Shown: piece after piece, positions 1 to 10,065 of the stretch
Numbering within the stretch: the stretch's first letter is position 1
Layout of the letters: every line of letters begins with the position of its first letter
Assembly (NCBI GenBank): GCA_017694755.1
Contig: JADIMO010000035.1
Coordinates: forward strand, 16,581-80,580
From: Candidatus Cryptobacteroides merdavium
Lineage (GTDB): Bacteria; Bacteroidota; Bacteroidia; Bacteroidales; UBA932
DNA length: 64,000 bases
Direction of reading: 5' to 3'
Made by a program: the position numbers and the translations under genes
Notes under the pieces: model-generated
What the model saw: the letters and a program-made list of their open reading frames with translations, nothing else
The model's database searches: none
What the model was told of the DNA's origin: nothing

Positions 1-755
1 GATGTCCCGTCTCCGGAACCGTTTTCTCCGGATTCGGAAAAATATCTTCCGAGGGAATTCCAGTCATCGCGGGATGGAAGACGCCATGCATTGCCGCCGT
101 CCGGATCTATGCTGCTGCAGATTTCCGTGGCTTCGTCCCATGTGTAGAATCTTCCGAACATCCTTGAGACTGCATCTGAATTTTCAAGTGCAGCTCCTTT
201 CGCCTCTTCTCCTGTGCCTTCTGATGCGATGTTTTCAGCCATCCATTCGAGACCTCCTATGGTGACGGTATTGTATGAACTGTTTCCGTCACTGCATGTG
301 CCCGTGATGATGCCGTCGGCTATGTCCGAGTCGCCTTCCCTTGAAAGCGAATTTTCATTGACCGTAGTGGTGGTGACAGAATGGCTCATGCCATAATAAC
401 CTGTAGCAGAGGTGGAACATGTCACGGTGAAGTTGCATAGTGTATCCTGTTTCTCCGAGCCCCAGAATGTGAAGGTGAAAGTCTGGCCGTCCTTGTCAAG
501 GTCTTCGTCATCCACGGTGGTCGATCCCCTTGTCACGCTCCACGAATATGTCACTTCCACTCCGGTGGCATTGGTGACATCAGCAGCCTCCATGGTATGC
601 GTTGAAGAAGCTTCTATATATCTGTCAAGCTCAAATACGGGTGTATTGTCCACATACGGGAGCGATGTGGTATTTTCTTCATCGTTATTGCACGAAATCA
701 TGGCAAATGCCGCAATGGCGCACATGGATGCAATGTATAGTTTCCTCAAATCCAT
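1..755 (-). CDS. Lipoprotein with FISUMP-like (Fibrobacter succinogenes major paralogous) C-terminal domain, partial (runs off left edge)
   Basis: Minus-strand frame from ATG at 755 reads MDLRKLYIASMCAIAAFAMISCNNDEE... and ...TVTIGGLEWMAENIA...GRFYTWDEATEICSS...GNAWRLPSRDDWNSLG without a stop to the window edge; absent from the ORF track because it has no stop in the window. Confidence 0.75.
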   Translation of the reverse strand, partial: MDLRKLYIASMCAIAAFAMISCNNDEENTTSLPYVDNTPVFELDRYIEASSTHTMEAADVTNATGVEVTYSWSVTRGSTTVDDEDLDKDGQTFTFTFWGSEKQDTLCNFTVTCSTSATGYYGMSHSVTTTTVNENSLSREGDSDIADGIITGTCSDGNSSYNTVTIGGLEWMAENIASEGTGEEAKGAALENSDAVSRMFGRFYTWDEATEICSSIDPDGGNAWRLPSRDDWNSLGRYFSESGENGSGDGT

Positions 756-902
756 TTCACAAATCTTTAGTCACAACATCAATCTTACAAAGATGTGCAT
801 TTTTTGCGAAAATCCGCTATTTTTGTACAAATACTTTGTCGAAAAAACGAAAAACGGACACTCTCACCGGATGTTGAGGTCATCATTCATTTATTCATGA
901 TA

Positions 903-1973
903 ATGGAAAAATTAAGATTTCCGGCCATTTTTCTGCCGGCTGTTGTTGCCCTGATGCTGTTTTCCTGCCGGCCTTCCGGCGAATATGTCACCATAACAGG
1001 CTATGCCCAGGGTGGCACATATATGATTAAGGTCAATGCTGACGGGGCAAAGACGGCTCCGGAAGACATGAAGGCCGCCATAGACTCCATATTGTCCGCC
1101 TTTGACAATTCCCTTTCAGGATATAACCCGAATTCCATCCTGACGCGCTTCAATGCCGGGGAGACTGTGGTCCCGGACAGTACGTTCATTGAGATATACA
1201 GGCTGGCAAAGGATTTCTGGAGGACTACGGAAGGGGCGTTGGATGTATCTGCTGCCCCTCTTTTCGACATCTGGGGATTCGGCTTCACCTCCGATTCCCT
1301 GCCGTCCCCGTCAAAGGTGGAAGAAGTGAGGAAGGCAGTCGGTATGGACCGCCTTGTGCCTGACCTTGCGGATGCTATGGCAACTGACGGGACGCTCAAG
1401 GGTTCGGATGCAGTAGCAGACGGGGATCTGGAGCATCTGCCTGAGTTGAACTACAATGCCATAGCCCAGGGATATTCATGTGATCTCGTGGCCTCGTATC
1501 TGGATGAAGCAGGCGTGAGGGATATGCTCGTGAATATAGGCGGGGAAATAGTGTGCAGCGGTGTGAACCCTGCCGGAGCAGCGTGGACGATAGGCGTGGA
1601 CAGGCCTGTGGACGGGAACAACGTATCCGGAGCGGATCTGAAAGGTGTGATGGAGGCCGGTCCGGAGCGGTGCGGGGTGGTGACATCCGGCAACTACAGG
1701 AAGTTCTATGTAAAGGACGGGAAGAAATATGCCCATACTGTGGACCCGAGGACGGGATGGCCCGTGCAGCATTCCCTTCTCAGTGCGACTATAGTGGCTC
1801 CGGATGCCGTTACTGCCGATGCCTTTGCCACATATTGCATGGTGCTCGGGCTTGACGGGGCGGTGGAGTTCATCGAAGGAAGGTCTGATCTTGAAGGCTA
1901 CCTCATCTATGAGGATTCCGAAGGGGTTATGCAGGCCTGGCATTCTTCCGGCTTCCGCCTTGTAAAAGAATAA
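903..1973 (+). CDS. apbE: FAD:protein FMN transferase, ApbE family lipoprotein
   Basis: Lipoprotein signal (LMLFSCRPS), GGTYMIKV, LNYNAIAQGYSCDLVASYL, MLVNIGGEIVCSG, YAHTVDPRTGWPV motifs. Confidence 0.9.
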   Translation: MEKLRFPAIFLPAVVALMLFSCRPSGEYVTITGYAQGGTYMIKVNADGAKTAPEDMKAAIDSILSAFDNSLSGYNPNSILTRFNAGETVVPDSTFIEIYRLAKDFWRTTEGALDVSAAPLFDIWGFGFTSDSLPSPSKVEEVRKAVGMDRLVPDLADAMATDGTLKGSDAVADGDLEHLPELNYNAIAQGYSCDLVASYLDEAGVRDMLVNIGGEIVCSGVNPAGAAWTIGVDRPVDGNNVSGADLKGVMEAGPERCGVVTSGNYRKFYVKDGKKYAHTVDPRTGWPVQHSLLSATIVAPDAVTADAFATYCMVLGLDGAVEFIEGRSDLEGYLIYEDSEGVMQAWHSSGFRLVKE

Positions 1974-2050
1974 TCATGTTGCATTAAGGAGTGGGTCGTG
2001 AGCTTTTTGTGGCAATATCCGGCGGATATTATAAATCCGTTGAACTGCCG

Positions 2051-3235
2051 TTAATTTAAAGTTCTGATTGTCATAAGGATGTCTTTGAGCAGCCCAATGC
2101 AGAAGCAGTCCAGGTCTATCAGGAATGACGGGCAGATGCCGAGGGCGGAAAGGGAGATGACTCCGACAGATGTTATCATTATGAAGTTGGACAGCGGCAC
2201 GGCGAGAAGATTGGTGATGATGAAATATTCGGGGAATGTCCCGAAATGTATCCATGCCGCCGGGGCTGTGAACACCTGGCAGGCTATCGTGAGCGCAGCT
2301 GCATCCCAAAGCCTTTTCATCGGGCCCCTCCGCCTGTTCAGTGCCGGTGTCTGTCCGTTTGAACCCGCTGCCTGTCCATGATTGGCTTCCGGGATCCACG
2401 TCGTGCCGGAGTCCGGATCGGGGAACCAGCTTTTCATTTTCGGATAGAGGATGTAAATACCGGCCATTGCAAGATAGGATAGCTGGAAGCCGGCTGATGT
2501 TATGTTTTCCGGAGAAACGGCGAGCTGTATGGTGAGGGAGATGAAAAATATGTTCATCGGTCTGGTTTCGCGTCCTGTGAGCCTGGCGGTTTCGCTGAGG
2601 GTGATGAACAGCAGTGCACGGACAAGGGATGATGCAGCCCCTGTGACGGCAGTGTACCATGCGGAGATGGCGATTATGGACACGGAGCGTGCCTTCCTTG
2701 CCGCAGGCGTGTTGCCGAAGACGGAAAGCAGTTTGAGCAGGATGGCGTAGATGATGCCGAGGTGCATTCCGGAGAGGGCGAGGATATGGGATGCCCCGCT
2801 GTCCCTGAATGCAGCTCTGATGTGCGGGGACACATCGCTCCGGTCACCGGATATGAGGGCCTTGATGATGGCGGCGCTGTCACTGTCCCGATACGGTACG
2901 GAGTCGATAAGGTCCTTGAATTTTCCGGACATGGATGCCAGGGCTTCTGCCGGAAGACTGCCTTGAAAAACGGAAATGCCGCCGTGGATGGAGACGGAAA
3001 CCCTGCAGAGAAGTCCTGCCAGGGCGAAAAGCGACATGACTGAAACTGTCCTGCGCTGTCCTGTCTCCTTTGTCAGGCCAGCCGCAATGGCTGCGGAAGC
3101 GAAGAACATCATGGAGGCAGAAGCCAGAATATGCCGGTGTTCCGGGGGCACAGGCCCGCTGACAAGCCATTCCCCGGCAGCCGTGCCGGCCATAAAAAAC
3201 AGGGCGATGCCCGCAGTATCTTTCGCCTCTCCCAT
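2051..3235 (-). CDS. ComEC/Rec2-type competence-domain protein (short form)
   Basis: Multi-TM protein with ALISGDRSDVSPHIRAAFRDSGASHILALSGMHLGI; no metallo-beta-lactamase domain follows. Confidence 0.85.
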   Translation of the reverse strand: MGEAKDTAGIALFFMAGTAAGEWLVSGPVPPEHRHILASASMMFFASAAIAAGLTKETGQRRTVSVMSLFALAGLLCRVSVSIHGGISVFQGSLPAEALASMSGKFKDLIDSVPYRDSDSAAIIKALISGDRSDVSPHIRAAFRDSGASHILALSGMHLGIIYAILLKLLSVFGNTPAARKARSVSIIAISAWYTAVTGAASSLVRALLFITLSETARLTGRETRPMNIFFISLTIQLAVSPENITSAGFQLSYLAMAGIYILYPKMKSWFPDPDSGTTWIPEANHGQAAGSNGQTPALNRRRGPMKRLWDAAALTIACQVFTAPAAWIHFGTFPEYFIITNLLAVPLSNFIMITSVGVISLSALGICPSFLIDLDCFCIGLLKDILMTIRTLN

Positions 3236-3248
3236 TTCGTTCCTATTT

Positions 3249-3280
3249 TTTGCTAAAATAGTTATTATTTTCTAACTTTG
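3249..3280 (+). promoter_or_regulatory. Bacteroidetes-type promoter for ackA operon
   Basis: TTTG (3249-3252) - N20 - TAACTTTG (3273-3280). Confidence 0.7.
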
Positions 3281-3333
3281 AATGTTTTTTGGTTAGAATT
3301 TATATTGTTTGACAAACTTTTAAATAATTTTTT

Positions 3334-4566
3334 ATGATAATTCTTGTTCTGAATTGCGGCAGTTCGTCCCTCAAATACCAGCTTCTGGACATGAGGGGCG
3401 ACAGCGTCTATTATCTGCTTGCCAAGGGGCTTGTGGAAAGAATCGGTATGGAGGCCGGATGCATCAAGCACAGGGGCTCCCTGGATGAACAATATGTCAA
3501 GGAGATGCCGATAGCTGACCATACGGTCGCCATCAAGGCTGTCATTGAGGCCCTTCTCGACAAGAAATACGGGGTGCTTGAGAAGCTTGAGGACATCGAG
3601 GCCGTCGGGCACCGCGTTGTGCATGGCGGGGAGGAGTTCGTCAGCAGCTGTCTGATAAATGACGCCGTCATAGCGAAGATCGAGGCCTGCTGCGACATCG
3701 CACCGCTCCATAATCCTGCCAACCTCCTGGGCATAAGGGCAGTGAGCCATGTGCTCCCGTCAGTGCCGCAGGTGGCCGTCTTCGATACGGCTTTCCATCA
3801 GACGATGCCGGCATACGCCTATATGTATTCAATTCCATACGAGTATTACGAAAAATACCGTATCCGCCGTTACGGTTTTCATGGCACGAGCCACAGGTAT
3901 GTGTCCGAGAAAGGTGCAAACTTTGCCGGGCTGCAGCCTGACAACTGCAAGGTCATCACCTGCCATCTCGGCAACGGAAGTTCCATCGCCGCTGTGGTGA
4001 ACGGGCATTCAGTGGACACATCCATGGGCTTCACTCCGCTTGAGGGCGTCACCATGGGCACAAGGTCCGGCAGTGTGGATCCGGATGTCGTGACTTGGCT
4101 CCAGGAGAAGGAAAACCTTTCCCCCGCTGAGATGAGCAAGGTGCTCAACAAGAAGAGCGGCTTCCTCGGTGTGTCGGGCATTTCTTCCGATGCGCGTGAC
4201 CTGGATGCAGCCGCAAATGCGGGCGATCCGAGAGCCAAGCTTGCGCTCAAGAAGCTCACATATGAGATCACAAAGTATATCGGAGCATACGCGGCCGCAA
4301 TGAACGGTGTGGATCTTATCGTCTTTACGGGAGGAATAGGGGAGAACAACAGCCGTCTCCGCCGCCGTGTGTGCGAGAACCTCACTTTCATGGGCGTGAA
4401 GTTCGACTATGAGGCGAATGTCGCCACCGGGAAGGATACCATCATATCAATGCCTGACTCAAAGGTGAAGGTGGCGGTCATCACCACAGATGAGGAGCTT
4501 GTCATTGCCCGTGATACTATGCACATCGTCAAGGGTGAGAAAGCTGCCGAAGAGAACTGGGACTAG
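3334..4566 (+). CDS. ackA: Acetate kinase
   Basis: MIILVLNCGSSSLKYQL; FDTAFHQTMP; RRYGFHGTSHRYVS; HLGNGSSIAAV; FTGGIGENN. Confidence 0.97.
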   Translation: MIILVLNCGSSSLKYQLLDMRGDSVYYLLAKGLVERIGMEAGCIKHRGSLDEQYVKEMPIADHTVAIKAVIEALLDKKYGVLEKLEDIEAVGHRVVHGGEEFVSSCLINDAVIAKIEACCDIAPLHNPANLLGIRAVSHVLPSVPQVAVFDTAFHQTMPAYAYMYSIPYEYYEKYRIRRYGFHGTSHRYVSEKGANFAGLQPDNCKVITCHLGNGSSIAAVVNGHSVDTSMGFTPLEGVTMGTRSGSVDPDVVTWLQEKENLSPAEMSKVLNKKSGFLGVSGISSDARDLDAAANAGDPRAKLALKKLTYEITKYIGAYAAAMNGVDLIVFTGGIGENNSRLRRRVCENLTFMGVKFDYEANVATGKDTIISMPDSKVKVAVITTDEELVIARDTMHIVKGEKAAEENWD

Positions 4567-4619
4567 CATTGAAGCCAACAGACAATTCAATCAACAAATA
4601 ATAATATATTAGACAAGTC

Positions 4620-5528
4620 ATGTTTACAAAATTTGAAGACATTTTTGCTGAACTTGCCGGCAGGGGATCCAAGAAGAGGATGATTGCCGCGTGGGCAGTG
4701 GACGGGCATACAATAGCTGCAGCCAGCAAGGCAGTGGACCTCGGCATCGTGGATGCCACTCTCGTGGGTGACGAGAACATGATCAGGGAGGAATGTGAAA
4801 AGGAAGGCATAGATGTGAACAAGTTCACCGTGCTCCACAACCCTTCCGAGCTCCCTGCAGTGACCCAGGCCGTGACAATGGTCAACCAGGGAATGGGCGA
4901 CATCCTTATGAAGGGGTTGTGCAGTACAGACAAGTTCATGAGGGCCATCCTGAACAAGGAGACCGGACTTCTCCCTCCTAAGGCTGTCCTGAGCCATGTG
5001 GCGGTCCTTGAAAATCCGAATTATCACAAACTTCTTCTGGTCAGCGACATGGCGGTGATTCCGCTTCCTGACCTCAAGCAGAAGGTGGCTATTCTGGGTT
5101 ATCTCGTGAACACTGCGCATGCATTGGGGAATCCTATGCCTAAGGTTGCCCTCATTGCAGCCACTGAACAGATGCTGGAAGGAATGCCTGCATGTGTGGA
5201 GGCTGCGATCCTTGCCAAGAAGGTGGACCGCGGACAGATCAGGGGATGCATCGCAGACGGCCCTCTCGCCCTTGATGTGGCAGTTGACATGGAGTCCGTG
5301 GAGATAAAGAAACTCAAGAGTCCTGTGGCCGGAGACGCAGACTGCCTTCTCTTCCCGAACATAGAGTCGGCCAATGTGTTCTATAAGACCAACTCAAAGC
5401 TTGCCGCCAATGTGAAGCAGGCGGGGATGGTAGTCGGTGCGAAGGTGCCTTGCGTGCTTTCAAGCCGTGCGGACAGCATAGATACGAAGCTGAATTCAAT
5501 CGCCATTGCAGCAATGTCAGCCAAGTGA
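4620..5528 (+). CDS. ptb: Phosphate butyryltransferase / phosphotransacylase
   Basis: PTA/PTB family protein (LMKGLCSTDKFMRAILNKETGL, GCIADGPLALDVAV) followed by butyrate kinase. Confidence 0.9.
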   Translation: MFTKFEDIFAELAGRGSKKRMIAAWAVDGHTIAAASKAVDLGIVDATLVGDENMIREECEKEGIDVNKFTVLHNPSELPAVTQAVTMVNQGMGDILMKGLCSTDKFMRAILNKETGLLPPKAVLSHVAVLENPNYHKLLLVSDMAVIPLPDLKQKVAILGYLVNTAHALGNPMPKVALIAATEQMLEGMPACVEAAILAKKVDRGQIRGCIADGPLALDVAVDMESVEIKKLKSPVAGDADCLLFPNIESANVFYKTNSKLAANVKQAGMVVGAKVPCVLSSRADSIDTKLNSIAIAAMSAK

Positions 5529-5529
5529 T

Positions 5530-6651
5530 ATGAAAGGCAGGGTATTGGCTATAAACACAGGCTCGACTTCAACGAAGATAGGATTTTTCATAGACGGAAA
5601 GATTCTGTTCGAGCAGAACCTTGTGCATAGCGTATCCGACCTCTCGAAATACGCCTCCGTGATGGAACAGGACCTTATGCGTCGTGATGCCATCACGGAG
5701 TTCCTTTCTGAAAAAGGAGTGTCTTTGGCCGACATAGATATCGTGATGTCAAGGGCCGGTCTGATCACACCTGTCAGGACCGGAGTCTACGAGGTCACGG
5801 ATATCATGAAGAAGGCCCTCATTGAAGGCCGCAATGGTGTGCACGCCTGCAATCTGAGCGGGCTGCTTGCCGCCGACATCGCCGCCGAAATCAATGAGGA
5901 CAGGAAAAGAAAAGGCATAGAGGGGGAATGCCATGCTTATATCGCCGACCCTCCGATGGCGGATGAAATGCTGCCTGAGGCAAAGGTCGGGGGACTTCCG
6001 GAGTTCCCGCGCAGGGCGCTCTGCCATGCCCTCAATTCGAGGGCGATGGTAAGGCGTTATGCCAAGGAACACGGGATTGCCGATTACAAGGCACTTACCA
6101 TAATTGTCGCACATATGGGAGGTGGCTCGTCAGTGACCCTGCACAGGGACGGCAAGATCATAGATACCAATGACGCACATGGGGGCGATGGCCCGATAAG
6201 TGCGGAGAGGGCCGGTTCTGTGCCTGCCTATCCGCTTGTGGAAATGTGCTTCAGCGGGAAATACACCAAGGAGGAGATAAAGAAACGCCTTGTAGGAAAG
6301 GGCGGGGCAGTTGCCTGGTTCGGTACCAACGATTTCCGGGAGATAGCGAAGAATGCCGAGGAGGGTGACACACGGAGCCGTACATTCATCAGCGGCTATT
6401 GTCTCAGTGTGGCGAAATATATCGCCGCCCTTTCGACAGATGTCTGCGGCAAGGTGGATGCCATCATCCTCACCGGAGGCATCGCCAACAACAGGAAGAT
6501 GATGTCGGAGATAGAGGAAAGAGTGTCTTTCATTGCCCCTGTCGCCGTATATCCAGGTGAAAATGAACTTGAATCGCTTGCCGACAATGGCTACAGGATA
6601 TTGTCAGGCGAGTTTGAAGTCAAGACATATTCCGGCAGCTGCGGGGAGTGA
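5530..6651 (+). CDS. buk: Butyrate kinase
   Basis: MKGRVLAINTGSTSTKIGFF; HMGGGSSVTLHRDGKIIDTNDAHGGDGPISAERAGSVP; ILTGGIANN. Confidence 0.95.
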   Translation: MKGRVLAINTGSTSTKIGFFIDGKILFEQNLVHSVSDLSKYASVMEQDLMRRDAITEFLSEKGVSLADIDIVMSRAGLITPVRTGVYEVTDIMKKALIEGRNGVHACNLSGLLAADIAAEINEDRKRKGIEGECHAYIADPPMADEMLPEAKVGGLPEFPRRALCHALNSRAMVRRYAKEHGIADYKALTIIVAHMGGGSSVTLHRDGKIIDTNDAHGGDGPISAERAGSVPAYPLVEMCFSGKYTKEEIKKRLVGKGGAVAWFGTNDFREIAKNAEEGDTRSRTFISGYCLSVAKYIAALSTDVCGKVDAIILTGGIANNRKMMSEIEERVSFIAPVAVYPGENELESLADNGYRILSGEFEVKTYSGSCGE

Positions 6652-7997
6652 ACCTCCGGCAGCAGGCCTAGACGGTATGTGAGCCTGTCTTTCGGTACAA
6701 GGGAGAACAGGTTGCGTTCAGGAAGCAGGGGACTGTAAAGTTCCCTGCATTTTTTGAACAGGGCCTCCGTATATCTCGCCTGCCCAGGGCCGCGCCATGT
6801 GCTGGTGTTGGTTATCATGATCCAGCATTCCCCGTCAGGGAAATATTTTATCAGGGCACTTGTTCCCGAGAAGGTGCCTGTACGTGTCCATTCTCCGTTC
6901 GGCTTGGTGTCGTTCCATCCGAGGGAGAAAGTTTCCGTGTCAAAATATTCTGTCATCGCGGCAACACTTTCTGCACTGATGATGTCAGGCACCTGTGGGC
7001 GGCCGTCTATCGAGGCAACGAATCTGCACAGCTCCGCAGGAGAGCCGCACCATGCTCCTGCGCCGGAGAGTCCTTTTATGTTGTTGCCTCCGTAGCATTT
7101 TTCCACAAGCCTTCCGCTCATGTCGTATTCCTGGCAGAGTTCAGAGCCATTATGCATGTAGTACCTTGTCTCGTTGGCATACCGGTCTTCATAGAGATTG
7201 CCTGCGATGTGCATGTCCCTGCATCCTGCCGGCTCCAGAATATTTTCCCTGATGTATGTCTCATAGTCGGTTCCGCTGACCTTTTCTATGATCATCGAAA
7301 GCAGGAGATATCCGAAGTTGGAGTATCTCTGCCATGTGCCCGGGGCGAAGCCTAGGGGCCTCTTGAGCATGCATCTTGTGAGCGTTTCCTGGTCCGGCGG
7401 GCAGTCGAGGCTGAATTGTCTAATTATGTCCCTGGTGGAGAACATCGGATCACCGTAGGCACAGGTGAAGCCTCCCTTGTGCCTCAGCAGGTCTTCCACA
7501 GTTATCTGCATATAGTTACGCTTCCTCCCTATAGCCGCAGTATATATGGAGTCACAGAGTATACCTGTCGGGCCGAATACCGTGTCATGCAGGGTAAGCA
7601 GTCCCTGTTCCTGGAGTTTCATTATCCCGGTGGCGGTGATGAGCTTTGATACGGATGCCATCCTCAGGATATTGCGCGGGGTCATTTCCCTGCCTTCTTC
7701 TTCGTCCGCCCATCCGTAGCCTTTGGCGAATACGAGCGAGTCATTACGCATCACGGCAAGTGATGCGCCTTTGAGATCCCATCTCTTGAGATAGTCGCCC
7801 ACCAGCCTGTCCATCCCTTCTAGTCCGCTGATCTCGGACATTGAGTTGGTCAGGGTGTCATTAAGGCTTGAGACATGTGTCGATACGGGGCCAGACATGA
7901 CAGTTGCTCTCCTGTGGGAGGAGGCAGTGGCCAATATGTATATTCCGGCTGCAGCGGCCGCACAGGCCGCCGTAAGTATCCATTTCCTGTATTCCAT
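6591..7997 (-). CDS. Serine hydrolase, class C beta-lactamase-like
   Basis: SVSKLITATGIMKL (SxxK), YSNFGYLLL (YxN), EWTRTGTFSGTSAL; N-terminal signal/anchor. Confidence 0.9.
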   Translation of the reverse strand: MEYRKWILTAACAAAAAGIYILATASSHRRATVMSGPVSTHVSSLNDTLTNSMSEISGLEGMDRLVGDYLKRWDLKGASLAVMRNDSLVFAKGYGWADEEEGREMTPRNILRMASVSKLITATGIMKLQEQGLLTLHDTVFGPTGILCDSIYTAAIGRKRNYMQITVEDLLRHKGGFTCAYGDPMFSTRDIIRQFSLDCPPDQETLTRCMLKRPLGFAPGTWQRYSNFGYLLLSMIIEKVSGTDYETYIRENILEPAGCRDMHIAGNLYEDRYANETRYYMHNGSELCQEYDMSGRLVEKCYGGNNIKGLSGAGAWCGSPAELCRFVASIDGRPQVPDIISAESVAAMTEYFDTETFSLGWNDTKPNGEWTRTGTFSGTSALIKYFPDGECWIMITNTSTWRGPGQARYTEALFKKCRELYSPLLPERNLFSLVPKDRLTYRLGLLPEVHSPQLPEYVLTSNSPDNIL

Positions 7998-8010
7998 CAC
8001 CGGACTCCCG

Positions 8011-8625
8011 TCATTTAAGCAGTCCGGCCCTGCGGGCGAAATCGATTATATAGTCTGCCGTGCCTTCGATGTCGAGTATGGATGAGTCTATGCACAGATC
8101 GTAGTTGGATGCAACACCCCAGTTGCCGAAGGTGAAATAATTGTAGTAGGTCTCCCTCTTGCGGTCAGTGCCGGCAATCAGGTCCTCGGCCTTGTCTTCG
8201 GTCACACCGAGTCTTTCTGCCACCCTTTTCTTCCTGACTTCGAGAGGGGCGCAGATGAACACGTCAAGGGTGCAGCCCCTGTCACGGAGGATGTAGTCGG
8301 CGCAGCGGCCTACAATTACAGCGGCCTCCTTTTCGGCTATGTCCCTTATCACGCTGCTCTGTATCTTGAAGAGACCGTTTTCATTGACATAGTTCTCAGG
8401 CTGGCTGAACGCCCCTGTGCTGAAGAATGACGAGAAGGAGAAGAGACTCCGTTTCTCGTCCTTTTCCTTGAACAGTTCCTTGCTGAATCCGCTGCTTTCC
8501 GCGGCCTTGGAGATCAGCTCATTGTCATAGACTTTGATTCCGAGTTTCCTGCCGAGTTCGAGGGCCACCTGTTTTCCGCCGCTTCCGAACTGGCGTCCTA
8601 CATTTATTATTATCTTTCTGTCCAT
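8011..8625 (-). CDS. Cytidylate kinase-like family protein
   Basis: IIINVGRQFGSGGKQVALELGRKLGIKVYDNELI...VIVGRCADYIL. Confidence 0.88.
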   Translation of the reverse strand: MDRKIIINVGRQFGSGGKQVALELGRKLGIKVYDNELISKAAESSGFSKELFKEKDEKRSLFSFSSFFSTGAFSQPENYVNENGLFKIQSSVIRDIAEKEAAVIVGRCADYILRDRGCTLDVFICAPLEVRKKRVAERLGVTEDKAEDLIAGTDRKRETYYNYFTFGNWGVASNYDLCIDSSILDIEGTADYIIDFARRAGLLK

Positions 8626-8670
8626 ATCGTATCTTGTCGTTGCCGATGAATTTCTGATTACACAGTCTTT

Positions 8671-10065
8671 CTACAGCTTGCTTCCGAGTATTGAAGGGTC
8701 GTCTCCGTCATGCAGTTTTGAAAATTTTTTCAGCAGATCCCACATCAGCACTGCCGAAATTGCGAATGCTGCGAAATCCGCTATCGGAAAACTCATCCAT
8801 ACTCCCATGTTGCCGAAGATTATCGGCAGGACATAGATGCACGGGATGAGAAAAAGAAGCTGCCTTGACATGGAGAGCAGGATGGCCTTGTTCACCATGC
8901 CAAGACACTGGAAGAAATTGGATGCCACCATCTGGAATCCGACGAGCGGATAGGCTATCGTGAGCATTCTCAATCCCTTTGAGGCCAGTCCGATCAGTTC
9001 CCCGTCAGATGTGAACACCGATACAGCCAGCTCGGGTATGAGCATGGCTATCAGGAATCCTGTGGTGGAGACTATGGTGGCGAACTGCACTGTCTTCCAC
9101 ATTACGGCCTTCACCCTCGTGTAGTTGCGCGTTCCGAAATTGTATCCTGCTATCGGCTGCATTCCCTGGTTAAGCCCCATGATGATCATGATGAACAGGA
9201 AGCTTATCCTGTTCACTATGCCGTATGCTCCGATGGCGAGATCTCCGCCGTATTTCTTGAGCTGCTGGTTGATGAACAGGGTCACGATGCAGGCGGCGGC
9301 ATTCATCAGAAACGGGGCAAGCCCTATGGCAAGCGAGTCCTTGGCGATGCGCCAGTCGAATCTGAATATCTTTCTGCTGAAATGCAGCAGCCTGTCTTTC
9401 CTGCAGAAATACACAATGATGATGGTCAGGGCCACAACCTGGGCCAGAACTGTGGCTATAGCCGCTCCGCTGATACCCATGCCCAGCCAAAATATCAGCA
9501 CAGGAGCCACCGCGGTGTTGATTACGACCGAAAGGATGGTCAGGTACATGGCCATCTTCGGGTTGCCGGATGCCCTCAGCACACTGTTGAGGCCGAGATA
9601 AAGATGGGTGACGGCGTTTCCTGCAAGGATTATCTGCATGTATTCCCTTGCATATCCTATTGTGTTTTCACTGGCTCCGAAGAAATACAGGATCGGGTCC
9701 AGGAAAATCAGGGATACGGTCATGAAGAGAATCCCTATCAGGACATTCAGAATGACCACATTTCCTAGAACCTTGTTGGCCGCTTCATAGTTCTTCTGTC
9801 CCAACAGGACGGAGATCATTGTCGTAGCCCCGACCCCTACCAGGGAGCCGAATGCCGCCGAGAGGTTCATCAGGGGGAAGGTCACTGCAAGTCCTGCTAT
9901 GGCGAGCGGTCCCACTCCGTGCCCGATGAATATGCTGTCTATTATATTATAAAGGGAAGACGCCGTCATGGCTATGATGGCCGGGACAGCATAGTTCTTC
10001 AGGAGTTTTCCTATCGGCTCTGTGCCGAGTTCCACCGGTATGGCACCTTTTTCCGCCATTGTCAA
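8671..10065 (-). CDS. MATE family efflux transporter (start TTG 10065 or ATG 10059)
   Basis: 12-TM protein; LGTEPIGKLLKNYAVPAIIAMTASSLYNIIDSIFIGHGVGPLAIAGLAV. Confidence 0.93.
   Translation of the reverse strand: MTMAEKGAIPVELGTEPIGKLLKNYAVPAIIAMTASSLYNIIDSIFIGHGVGPLAIAGLAVTFPLMNLSAAFGSLVGVGATTMISVLLGQKNYEAANKVLGNVVILNVLIGILFMTVSLIFLDPILYFFGASENTIGYAREYMQIILAGNAVTHLYLGLNSVLRASGNPKMAMYLTILSVVINTAVAPVLIFWLGMGISGAAIATVLAQVVALTIIIVYFCRKDRLLHFSRKIFRFDWRIAKDSLAIGLAPFLMNAAACIVTLFINQQLKKYGGDLAIGAYGIVNRISFLFIMIIMGLNQGMQPIAGYNFGTRNYTRVKAVMWKTVQFATIVSTTGFLIAMLIPELAVSVFTSDGELIGLASKGLRMLTIAYPLVGFQMVASNFFQCLGMVNKAILLSMSRQLLFLIPCIYVLPIIFGNMGVWMSFPIADFAAFAISAVLMWDLLKKFSKLHDGDDPSILGSKL

Noticed and set aside
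3265-3750. 161-aa - strand ORF
   Set aside because: Antisense to ackA
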